A stretch of DNA of 17,590 nt from Dissophora ornata. Its lineage: Eukaryota > Mortierellomycota > Mortierellomycetes > Mortierellales > Mortierellaceae. The DNA is taken from positions 1-17,590 of the forward strand of contig MU617111.1 in assembly GCA_025201705.1 (NCBI GenBank). The letters are read 5' to 3'. Both the position numbers and the translations under genes were made by a program. The notes beneath the pieces are model-generated. The model was not told where the DNA came from. It ran no database searches and saw only the letters and a list, made by a program, of their open reading frames with translations. Shown piece by piece: positions 6,850 to 16,800 of this stretch. Each line of letters begins with the position of its first letter. Positions within the stretch are counted from its first letter, which is position 1.

Positions 6850-8971
6850 ATGTACATCCGCGGCATCCTCTCCGCAGCCATCGCCATCGCTGCCTGCTCC
6901 TCGTCCCTGCAGGGCGCCGAGGCCTCCGCCGCCTCAAAGAGTCTCACAGAATCCAACTTTGACGCCACCGTCGCCGACGGTGCAACGTAAATACATCTCT
7001 CTTTCTCATCTGAATTGCAATGTCAGCCCACCACATTTGTATGCACTGGTGCTGCAAGAACTAAACAACCCCGGTCTTCTCCGTCTTCTACGCTGCAGCT
7101 TTGTCAAGTTTTATTCTCCAGCGTGCCAACACAGCCAGAAGCTCGGTAAGAAGATCTAACGGACCGGATTGCGCTGGGCAGAGAGGAGACGCTAATCGCC
7201 GGTAGACACAACCTTTACTCACCTTTGTGCATATTTTGGTTCCTTCTCCCATCTCTTTAGCACCTACATGGGAGCAGTTGGCAGTGGAGCACCAGGACTG
7301 GAAGAGGACAAAGGGATTCAAATTTGCAGAGGTTGATTGCTTGGCTCAGCCAGGTGTCTGTGAGGATAGCGACATTGTCTCTTACCCCACCATGCAACTG
7401 TAAGCGTCGAGAAGCGCATTTTCTTTGCTTTACTGCCATCATTTGCTGACACAAATCAATCAACTAACCTGCATCATTTTATTTTCGCGCGCAACTCGTA
7501 CAGTTTCTACAAGGGCAAGCCCGTCTCAAAGTATAACAAGAGGAGAACTACCGAGGCCTTGAAAGAATTTGTCGATGCCATGTCCGCTGAATACATCAAT
7601 GTGCCCTCAAATGTCAAGGTTCAGGAGGTTGGCGATGTCAAGGTCAATGCCCTGGGCAAGGTTGTTGTCCTGGATCAAGAGAACTACGGAAGGAGGACAC
7701 GGTTCGGTCCTTGGTTGATTGAGTACTATGCACCATGGTGTGGACACTGCAAGGCCCTGGCTCCCATCTACGATGAGCTCGCTGTAGCGTTGAAGGGCCA
7801 GGTCAATGTTGCCAAGGTCGACTGCACACAGAACGAGGAGATCTGCCACAAGGAGAAGATTCGTGGATACCCTACCATCAAGCTTCATCAACACGAGCAG
7901 TCGATCGAGTACAGGAAGATGCGTTCTGTCGAGGCCATGTCGGACTTTGCTCTTGGAGCCATTGTGTAAGGGCTAGTTGCGCTTCGGATCTTTACATTTA
8001 CTATGCGCATGGATCATACAATGGAATGCTAACCTGTCTTCATTTTGCTTTACAACAGGCCATCGGTCAAGCCTATCACATTCAACGACCTCGAAGATAT
8101 CAAGAGTACGAAAGATATCACATTCGTCTATATCCATGACTCTAAGACCAACCCTGAGATCACGGCTTTGATCGAGAAGAAGTCCCAGATCTTTTATGAG
8201 CAGGTTGCCTTGCACGGATCTGATGATGCAGAGTTGGCTCGTCACCTCTCCGTCTCTAGCCCTAGCCTTGTTGCATTGAAGAACAACCGTCAGTACCAAT
8301 ACAAGGGATCGTTGACAGATGCTGTCGCAGTCCAGGCATGGATCGAAGAGACCAAGACGCCTATTGTTATGACTCTCACGAACGAGAACACCGGCTTTGT
8401 CCTCAGCCAGCCTGGATGGGTTGTGTTGGCTCTTTTTGACCCCTCCAAGCCTGCTACCGTCACTGCCCGTCATGAGTTGATCGAGACTGCACAAAAGTAC
8501 CACGACTCCATTGCGGGACGCACGTTGTTGGACGAGAAGCCTCTTCGCTTCGTGATCATGGATGCACCAAAGTGGGAGAACTATGTCCGTGGAGCTTTCA
8601 ACATTGATTTGAACAGTTTGCCCGCTGTGTTGGTGATCAACAGTCGCGAGGAGATGTTCTATCCTTTCGGTTTGGATGGTCGCCGTGTGCCCGTGGAGCA
8701 AGAGCCGCTTTTGACGTACATTGCGGATATTGAGTCGGGAGTGTTGGTTCCAAAGTCCATGCTGTCTATTGCACAAAAGGCTTTCAGACATCTCCAGGGT
8801 CGCTTCCAGGTCGTGTTCCGGTTCTCGAACAAGCACCCGATGATTGCGATGTTTACTGCATCGGCGTTTGTGTTGGCAATCATGCGCAAGATCGCAGGCA
8901 AGAAGCCAGAGGAAGGGGAGGAGGAGGAGGAGAAGAAGGAGGAAGGAGGCAAGGACATCAAGCAGGACTAA
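6850..8971 (+). CDS. transmembrane protein disulfide isomerase, TMX3/Eps1-like
   Basis: Five exons: 6850-6986, 7099-7145, 7261-7399, 7504-7965 and 8059-8971. All junctions are GT..AG and in frame, giving 565 residues. A signal peptide (about residues 1-25, MYIRGILSAAIAIAACSSS) targets the ER. Two thioredoxin domains follow. The first has CQHS (C55-S58) within FYSPACQHSQKLAPTW. The second has the canonical YYAPWCGHCKALAP (C187, C190) and a cis-proline motif GYPTIK. Two redox-inactive thioredoxin-like domains probably occupy about 262-500, and a membrane span lies at about 523-540 (MIAMFTASAFVLAIM) before a short Lys/Glu-rich cytosolic tail. This layout suggests a type I ER membrane oxidoreductase that forms or isomerises disulfides in secretory proteins. 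There is no KDEL; retention would rely on the membrane segment or tail. A UPRE-like core upstream fits. The family is secure; TMX3 versus Eps1 subclass is not. Confidence 0.93.
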
Positions 8972-9041
8972 GAGAGAAGGAAGTTCTCAAGCTTAAACCC
9001 GCTATTGTAGCACGCTCCGGACATGTATACATCAAATCACT

Positions 9042-9047
9042 AATAAA
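9042..9047 (+). terminator. poly(A) signal of the PDI gene
   Basis: AATAAA, 71 bases past the PDI stop codon. Confidence 0.6.
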
Positions 9048-9126
9048 TCTCATCATTTGGGTCTCATTTTAAGGGGTGTTTGATCAAAAGAATGTGAGAT
9101 GATTACCAAATTGTTCACCATTTCTG

Positions 9127-9145
9127 CACACACACATACACACAC
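9127..9145. repeat. CA dinucleotide run
   Basis: CA repeats interrupted once by CATA, in the 270-base spacer between the PDI and SMG8-like genes. Confidence 0.8.
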
Positions 9146-9241
9146 CACGTTAGGAGAAAGTACAGTACTTTTTCCACAAACCCTCTCTTTTTCACTCTCC
9201 TCAAACTTGGAAGGCGATGAACAGGACTGCACACTCGCTTC

Positions 9242-12200
9242 ATGCAATCACCATCTCATCATGATTCAAGTCATAGCGGAGCTGCAGGATCACCAGAGCC
9301 TCCTCCTCTTTCCTCGTCCTCTAACATAACGAACGTCGTCATACCAAACAAAGACAATAACAACAAAACCACCACCACCAGTGCACACTCCCATACTTTG
9401 CAGTCTACAAACAAGTACCGTCCTTCAGGGTCGGCGCAGGGCAAGAACGCGTCCAATGGACAGTTACGGGCTCAGAGCAGTAGTGGCATGGGAGATGGGA
9501 TTGTAAACCAGTCTATGAAGGAGGATCTTGAGAGTAAGAGAGAGAGCCGCTGGGGGGGTTTCAACAGCTTTAGTTTTTTTGCTTTGTTATGTCAGTGGGA
9601 CATCTACTGGCCGACTTTTTTTTTTTTGTTGATATGCGGCCAATTGATACCACTACGTACTTTTCTAGACTGGATCGCAGCAATTGGTCTTGCTCGTGAT
9701 ATCCCAATCCATGTAGTCGGATACTTTGGACAATGCCAAGATCTCTCCATGTTTGAGCGCGTCTCTCCTCCTCCTCCTGCCACTGGCACCACGGGATCTG
9801 AGGACGACGACAGTCGCTTTGATGTTGATGACGAACGTAGTCCAGTGTATTACGAAAAGTCGCGTGATCTTGCTGTTGATACAGAGGAGAGTGAAGCGGG
9901 CACCACACAGGGGCGACGGAGCAGCAGTAGCGTGTGGAATATGGGCGTTGGTGACCCACAAGCTGTAAGGATCGACTGGTTGTTCCAAAAGACTATTTAT
10001 TGTGCCAAAGATCTACCTACGTACGACCTTGCAAAAAAAAAAGCTAACGCGTGGTTTACTATAGACAGGCGATATTCAATTGTATGTGGATCGGGCAAAG
10101 AACACAGTCATGCTGCAACATGCGTACTTGCATGACACTCAAGAGATGCTTTCAGTGTGTTTGGAATCATTGGATACAGTCAAGAAGGACGTAAGTTCTT
10201 TTGCACGTTTTTTTCTGTGCTGTGCTCTGTTAGTTTCCGGATGATTTAAACAAATAGATACGATTTGATACCTAAACTTTTTGTTCGAAACTGTGGGGGG
10301 GGGGGAAAAAAAATTGGATGCAGCGAACCTCGTTAATGAAATGGATGCACGATCAGGAGTTTGAAAGCCATCGAGCGCTCCTGTTCCTGTTCCTCGTTTC
10401 GCAAGTCATTGTGGTAAATACTCCTTCCCACACAAACACGCACTATGCGTAGATGTGGATTATTCCTTCTACTGACATATGACTTACAACAAACACATGT
10501 CATGATGGGGGGGACGCTAAACACCTTCTTTTTTGTTTGTTAGCACACGTCGCCAGATATGAATATTGATCCACAGATGATCTCGGTCCTGTTGGCACTA
10601 TCAACCATTAAACGACAGATCATGCAGGAACTGGATCGGTTCATGACTATCTGTTGGGACAGGATAGGCGTTTCAGCACCGGAGCTTCATCATCATCATC
10701 AGCAACAACGACACGCTTCAGATCACAGTAGCCATACTAGTGGTGGTGGTGGTGGCGGCAGTGGTCGAGGAGGACCGAACTCGATGGCGAGTATCTTTAC
10801 ACCTGGAAAGTGTGTTCCTGTACTGGTGGTTGTGATCGAAAGAGTTCCGGTGACGGTCCCGTGGTTGCATGAACCAGGCGCGAGCGAGAATCAATTTGTT
10901 GAGGTGAGGGGAAAAAAAAAAGGCATTCATGAAAACTAACTCGACATTTTGCCCAGAGTTTACTAAACACAAAAAGTTTGGCTATATTGCTTTGTAACTT
11001 GTCGTAGCATTTGAAGCAGCAGGTGCTCAAAAAGTCGATCGATGCCCTACAGACCAGACTGAGATATGTGTTCAGGGCCTGCAGACTGATCCAAAGCATC
11101 GACCCTCCTGCTGGGACGTTCGACGCGTAAGTCAGGACACGAATATACGCTTGTCGATGCACACACCCCCCGCCCTGTCTCTGGTCTCTTACAGGTGCAG
11201 GAACATTGACTTTATTTTTGCTACATCTCGCACCCCTCCGTAGACGCCAACTATTTGTGCTGCCAAGTCCGTCTTCGACTCCTTTCGTGCACGTCATCCC
11301 ACACTTCACCGAGCAGTTCGACCTGCCGCCATGGATACCCATACAACCATCATCAACGACATCGGCTGCTAACGGGGAAATTTTGGATCCAGCAAATGTT
11401 TTGCGACAAACAATGAAATCTACAGGAACCCTCAATAGTGGCGGTAAGGGTGGTAGTGGGTCGAAAAAACATCGCGAGAGGAAGACAGGAGTGGCAGCTA
11501 CGGCTGCAACATCGACAACTGCAACGACAGAAACCTCTACCATGACGCGATCAACCTCGTTGTTGGGGATGCCTTCATTACGCGAGTTTTATGATGCGGC
11601 GGTGCAGACACGAGACCAATCCCTCGCGCACACAGGGACAGGGACGGGCCTCTCTAGCGTAGGCGCAAGCGCGCACGAATTGGCCAATGAGAGCTCTTCG
11701 ACTGTTTCGTCATCGTCGCTGTCGCTTGGGTCGTTGTACCTGGATTACACGGGTCCACTGTTGAGGCAGTTTGTGGATGGATGGGCCAAGAACGTGAAAT
11801 TCCCTGGAGGGTATGGCAATGTCGTCGGGAAACGAAATGCAGGGAACGTCGAGGTAAAAAAAAACAAAAAAACAAAAGAGTCAGGGGAAAAAAAAAGTCC
11901 AAACAGGTGGAAGGGAAAGAGAGGTCTCATGGACAAAGTACAACCTAAACAGAGTTTGAAAGGATGGGTTTGATCCGCATCACGGTTCAGGAAAAAAAAA
12001 GTCTTGGCATTTTTCTTCTGTGTTTGTCTTTCCTAGCTGTCCCTTCGACCAATGAGCCGCGAGCTCATTACACTGTTTCCTTTTTTCGTGTTTGTTCTCG
12101 TAGGCGCCGTCTTTGCAGCAGTGGATGGCAGGGTGTTTGGGCGTATGTGAGGCGCTCGGGATAAGCACTTTGACCTCCCCACCTCCGCGGCCGCTTGTGG

Positions 12201-12915
12201 ATTTCGACTTAAGCGGAGCAAATCCAAACACTGCCGAATCAGCAGAGCGCAATGGACATGATCAACCGCAACCGCCTTCCAAGATGAATGTCAGTGGTGG
12301 ACGGCGATCGGGCAGCAGCAAAAGGTACTCGCAGCGATGTGCCAATATGGTCCAGAAAAAGATCCAGGACTATGTGCTCACGGACGATGTGATGGAAGAA
12401 CTGTAAGTCCTTTGTTTCGACTTTTTGTTTCCTGTCCATGTCGGTCGCATGGTTGTGCGACACGAGAACAAGATATAATGCGGGAAAGCATTTTAGCTGA
12501 GAGAGAGTACTGAATCACCTTTTCCCGATCTATTTGTGTATATTGTGATATATTGGTTTCGATGCGACGGAAAAACCACAATGTTCATGTTATTTCCAGA
12601 TATGGTCAGAAACCGGACCTAGCAGCAACCACGACAACGACAAGAGCTCATTCGGAGCGGTATCACCAACTCAAGGTAAGCAAAAGAGTGTGGTAGAAGC
12701 ATGCTGCGACATGGACATCGCATGGATGTTTGTTTATGCAAGAGAGCCCGGATAAAACAAAGGAGCCAAGAAAAAAATGCCTCATTTTTGACATTTGACA
12801 ACCTGCAAAGGTACACGCCGATAGTAACCATAAATTAATTTCTGCGCTTTTTTTATTTTTTTTTTAGGCTGACCAAGCTTCCAAGCTCTTCCAGTCCTTG
12901 GCACATCGACGATGA
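9242..12915 (+). CDS. SMG8-like nonsense-mediated mRNA decay factor
   Basis: Ten-exon model: 9242-9533, 9669-9964, 10065-10190, 10324-10413, 10544-10903, 11008-11126, 11244-11853, 12104-12402, 12600-12675, 12868-12915. All junctions are GT..AG and in frame, giving 771 residues. SMG8 with SMG9 binds and restrains the SMG1 kinase that phosphorylates UPF1 in NMD. Recognised stretches, in order: IHVVGYFG after a Ser/Thr/Asn-rich N-terminus; DIQLYVDRAKNTVMLQH with YLHDTQEM; LMKWMHDQEFESHRALLFLF; VLKKSIDALQTRLRYVFR; QLFVLPSPSSTPFVHVIPHF; and APSLQQWM, which matches the animal PTWQKW region. Low-complexity inserts (His/Gln and Gly near residues 317-340; Ser/Thr/Ala near 470-560) separate the conserved blocks. 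It ends at YHQLKADQASKLFQS..., apparently short of the C-terminal region of animal SMG8. Introns 1 and 6 have odd features. Exon ends in the low-complexity parts are less certain. Confidence 0.82.
9534..9668 (+). other. frame-preserving, stop-free first intron of the SMG8-like gene
   Basis: Donor GTAAGA and acceptor TTTTCTAG bound 135 bases, exactly 45 codons, with no stop in frame. Removal joins DLE to NWIAAIG. Retention would insert a largely hydrophobic segment. The T-rich tract before the acceptor favours it being a true intron. Confidence 0.65.
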
Positions 12916-13428
12916 ATGTGAAGGAAGGATTTTTGTTATCGCAGGCCATGGCGATTATGTGGTTCTGCCCTTGCGATTGGCCCAAGAGCTAGACGCTGGA
13001 TCATCATCATCCCGTATACAGTTCTGTCCCCCTTACTCTGCCTAGCCATAACGTAGTTTTTTTGTTTCGAATTGCCAAGATTGAAAAGGGACAAGGGATT
13101 CGCAGCACATAATGATGATCTTTGAAAGGCTATACGACATGTTTCTGACTTTAAGTGCCGCGCCGCTTTCTTTCCTCTTGTTTTGGACCTTGATCCATGC
13201 CAAGCATCATGTTGCACAGCGGAATTAAAAAAAAGAAAAGGAGGGTTTGACTTTCTGCATCTAGGACGGGTAATCTGTCCAGGGTCGATGATCGCTATCT
13301 CGCAGGAATCAAGGGTAGTTTATGGCAACAAACCCCGAAAAAAGGGTTCTTTTTTATTCCGTAAGCCCAGGTATGATGCACATCCACGGCTCCCTGCAAG
13401 AACCAAAATAGCTTACGCAGAAGTAATT

Positions 13429-13446
13429 TTTCCCTAAAAAGGGAAA
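13429..13446. promoter_or_regulatory. inverted repeat containing a CArG box
   Basis: TTTCCC and GGGAAA flank TAAAAA. The centre CCTAAAAAGG (13433-13442) satisfies CC(A/T)6GG, the SRF-type MADS-box consensus. It lies about 375 bases before the PB1-UBA start. Function is inferred from the motif. Confidence 0.4.
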
Positions 13447-13472
13447 TTGTCCCAAGGCTCCAAGGCAAGAAG

Positions 13473-13484
13473 AAGCGCGCGCTT
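13473..13484. promoter_or_regulatory. 12-base GC palindrome
   Basis: AAGCGCGCGCTT is a perfect inverted repeat. CCAAG occurs twice to its left (13452-13464) and CTTGG twice to its right (13482-13492), making a larger imperfect inverted repeat. No factor is assigned. Confidence 0.5.
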
Positions 13485-13523
13485 GGGCTTGGCGTGACCG
13501 TTTTCTATGCCAAGAAACGTCAG

Positions 13524-13531
13524 TTCCAGAA
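13524..13531 (+). promoter_or_regulatory. candidate heat-shock element
   Basis: TTCCAGAA matches the inverted TTCnnGAA unit bound by heat-shock factor. A further GAA lies seven bases upstream (in AAGAAACG) and another downstream (AAGAACT), though not at perfect five-base spacing. It abuts a TATA box. Confidence 0.4.
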
Positions 13532-13532
13532 A

Positions 13533-13539
13533 TATAAAA
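13533..13539 (+). promoter_or_regulatory. TATA box of the PB1-UBA gene
   Basis: TATAAAA, 282 bases before the ATG, would give a C/T-rich leader of roughly 250 bases. Confidence 0.5.
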
Positions 13540-13814
13540 AGAACTGCAATGGACCATTATTTTTTTATTTTTTTTATCACTCTCCCCCGACTCAACTTCA
13601 CTTCGTCACTTCCCCTCTCTTACAAACAACATACTGAATACTCGTGCTTTTTACCCGGGAAACAAACTTCTTTTCCAGTACACGTTTTTCATTTCATCCT
13701 CCTCCTCCCCCCCTCCCCCCACGACCAACAACCCCCCTATTCCAACCTCTTTTCTCTGTTTGTTCCCACACATATATAACCCACCCACAAATCACTATAA
13801 ACACAAAAACAAGC

Positions 13815-16800
13815 ATGGCAGACTCGAACAACCTTAGTCCCTGCAAAGTCAGCTTCAACGGCGCCCTTCGCCGCTTCCTTATTGCTCGCCCTGCTGTCTG
13901 GTCCGACTTCGAAGACAAGGTAAAAACTCTCTTCCATCCCACGTTTTGATTATTTAAGGTTTCAAATTTCTTGGCATTGTTTCTTGTTACGCATATGAGT
14001 ACCATATGAAGACGCGTACTATCGACTTCCCTTATCCCGGCCAACATGACCGTCCTACGGGATGTTCACACGGCTGAGAGATGGTTGTCGTGCATGCGTC
14101 TCAATGTTGCGCTTATTCTCTTCATCTTGTTTCCGCTTCTGTGCTCTGTTTAATGTATGTCATGATAGAACCAAAGGCATTGATACTAATCAACGTTGAT
14201 ACTTTCTTCCTTTCATATGTCTTTTAATTAGCTCCGCAATGTGTACAGTCTGCCTTCGACAACATTGGTCGATGTTCAGTACAAGGACGAGGAGGGTGAT
14301 GTGATTTCCCTCAACACCAGCAACGAGCTTGAGGACGTGCTTGCAATGCATACCCTTTTCAGCGAGTCTGCTCCCGTCAAGTTCGAGGTCTTTCTCCGAG
14401 ACGGACAGGACACCAACAACTTCCTTGCAGCCACCAACCCCAGCACCCGCGCTAGCTCTGTCGCCGAGGACAGGGCGCGCTCCGTCACTGTTACGGAACG
14501 TGAGGACACTCCTGTCCTGCGCCACATCAACAATCCGCAAGTTTCGTCAGAACACGGCAGTGAGGATGGCTCGTTGATCGACTTTGAGGATGCGATGGAG
14601 GATGCCATCACCGCTGCAGAGGCAACCGCTGAGGCCGCTGACCAGACCATCTCCTACCCACATGAGAATCTGTACGAGACAGCTCTTCGCCAGGAGCAGG
14701 AGATGGTCGAGGCTTACAAGCTCGACGCCCCGCTCTTCTCGAGCTCAGTCAGCGGACAATTCGACGCCACCGACAACACTGTAGCCATCGAACAGGAGCA
14801 AGTCGCCAACGATGACAGCGCTGCTGAGAAGCGCCCTTCCTCAATGCCCTCCAGCCCAGTTCTGCCCTTGCTCGAGTTTGAAGCGCTTCACATGGACAAT
14901 GCACCTGAGGTCATGAACTCGATCGTCGCCTCTGCTATTGAGCAGCACGCTCAGGAGGCGGCTTCAGGCGTCTCTATTGATGCTGAGAATGACGCTGCTT
15001 ATGCCGACCCTGCCGAACCCGAGGTCGTCTCTGAGGGGTCCTCTTCCAATACTTCCTCTTCATCTGCGGATTTGCCCTTGATTGAACAGTTCCAACAGTT
15101 GATCCTCGAGTTCCAGTTTGTGATCCAGAACAACCCTCAGTTGGTGCATTTGGCCGGCAGTATCATGAGCAAGATTCTCACCAATGTCAAAGTCAACGTC
15201 GAGTCCTTCGCCACGTATCTCCAAGAGGTTGCCGCTAACGCGTCTCAGGGTACCCATGAGGCTTCTGCGGACGCTTCTCGTGCTTGCCCTTTTGGATCTG
15301 GAAATGAAAACCCATTCATGTCGCACCCATTCTTCGGTGGCCGTCGCGGAGGTCGTGGTGGCGATCGTCGTTGTGGAGGAGGTCGCAAAGGCGACGACAG
15401 CCATCGCAAAGCGTGTGGTGATAAGCACGGTAACCATGAGGATCCATTTTCAGGCGCCCATTTCGATCCCTTTTTCGGCGGTCATGAGGATCCCTTCTCG
15501 GGATCGAACCCTGGATTTTTCCCCCATCATCACCATCACGGCGGTGAGCACGGTGGACGTGGTGGACGCGGCGATCATCACCGTGGCCATCATCACGGCG
15601 GTGAACGCGGTGAGCGCGGCGAACATCGTCACGGCCATCATCACGGCGGTGAGCGTGGTGAGCGTGGTGAACGCGGTGAGCGCGGCGACCATCACCACGG
15701 CCACCATCACGGCGGCGAGCGTGGTGAACGCGGTGAGCGCGGCGACCACCACCACGGCCATCATCACGGCGGTGAGCGTGGTGAACGCGGTGAACGCGAC
15801 GACCATCACCACGGCCACCATCATGGCGGTGAACGCGGTGGCCACGGCGGTCGTGGCGGTCGAGGAGGTCATGGTGGCCGCGGCGGACATCACGAGTGGA
15901 AGTTTGGTCCTTTCTTCGCCCATGCCCCCCCTATGCCCCCAATGCCTCCAATGCCTCCAATGCCTGGTATGCATGGTATGCCCCCTATGCCTCCATGCCC
16001 TCCTGCCGATCTCTTCGGAGGAGCGTCCGGATTTGGCACGAACGTTCCCAACTCGAGGCCTTCGCCTTTCTCAAGAGGCTTTCCCTTCAATAGCGAAATC
16101 AACCATGGATGCAAGGGGGGACGCTCTTTCACGTTCAAATTTGGACGTCCCAACCCGAGCGACACTGAGGCCTCATCGGAGAACAGCAAGAACAAAGCCA
16201 AAGGCAAGGCAACCGAGGCTGGTGACACTACTACTGAGCAGCAGGGAGAACCTTCGTCCTCAACCGATATGCCCGGTTCGTTCCATCATTACCCTCAGAT
16301 GACCGAGGTCGGTTACGGATGGACATGGACGAGACTGCCTGAGGATGGAACTGCCGCTGCGGAAGGAAACGCTTCGCAACCCAAGTTTGGATGGGTCTGG
16401 AATGGAGGCGAGACAGGTGGAGAGAACCCTGAGCCCACGCCTGTGTACACTGCTGCCTCGGACGAGGAGATGACCGATGCAAACGCACCGGAAGAAGGCG
16501 CTGGCTCTCCATTCGGACCTTCAGGACATGCAGGATTTGGATTCGGACGAGGCCGTGGAGGATTTGGGCCTTTCCGAGGAGGACGTGGTTCAGCACATTC
16601 CTTCTTCCACCCACACCATCACCCAGGCCACCATGGCCCCGGATATCATCACACCCATCATCACGGCCACGGCCACCATCATCGTCGCCACTCCGGCTCC
16701 AAGTCCGGTGGCGAAGAAGACAAGAACGCCGACAAGTCTGAGGACGAGAAATTGAAGCGTCGACAGACGTTTCACGAGCAACGCCATGCAATGATGCACG

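Larger units (their letters stand above)
12916..13814. promoter_or_regulatory. spacer and promoter of the PB1-UBA gene
   Basis: About 900 bases with no supported gene. The left half is the SMG8-like 3' region, without a clear AATAAA. The right half is rich in short palindromes: AACCC/GGGTT arms at 13331-13348, TTTCCC/GGGAAA arms at 13429-13446 enclosing a CArG box, and AAGCGCGCGCTT at 13473-13484. A heat-shock element (13524-13531) and TATA box (13533-13539) follow, then C/T-rich runs up to the start codon. A second TATA-like ATATATAA at 13772-13779 is too near the ATG to be the main one. Confidence 0.55.

Noticed and set aside
6491..7159. 222-codon open frame running into the PDI gene
   Set aside because: Its 3' half crosses the pyrimidine repeat, PDI exon 1 in the wrong frame and the first intron; only the part up to about 6700 is even coding-like.
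7973..8836. 287-codon minus-strand open frame
   Set aside because: It is antisense to PDI exon 5, which has clear family homology and continues the spliced frame; no domain is recognisable on the minus strand.
10021..10064. 44-base intron with donor GTACGA in the SMG8-like gene
   Set aside because: Its phase does not match the next exon; the donor GTAAGG at 9965 with the same acceptor keeps frame.
11195..11243. Extra SMG8-like exon sequence after the CTCTTACAG acceptor
   Set aside because: It leads to an in-frame TAG at 11241-11243, while the acceptor at 11243 restores the frame into the conserved QLFVLPSPSSTPFVHVIP block; kept only as a possible alternative isoform.
15450..15974. 174-codon minus-strand open frame rich in Ala, Val, Thr and Met
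   Set aside because: It is the mirror of the His/Gly/Glu/Arg coding repeat; repetitive GC-rich codons leave the opposite strand free of stops.
15184..16302. 372-codon plus-strand open frame in another frame
   Set aside because: It overlaps the PB1-UBA exon, and its Ala/Val/Thr repeats come from the same DNA repeat read out of frame.
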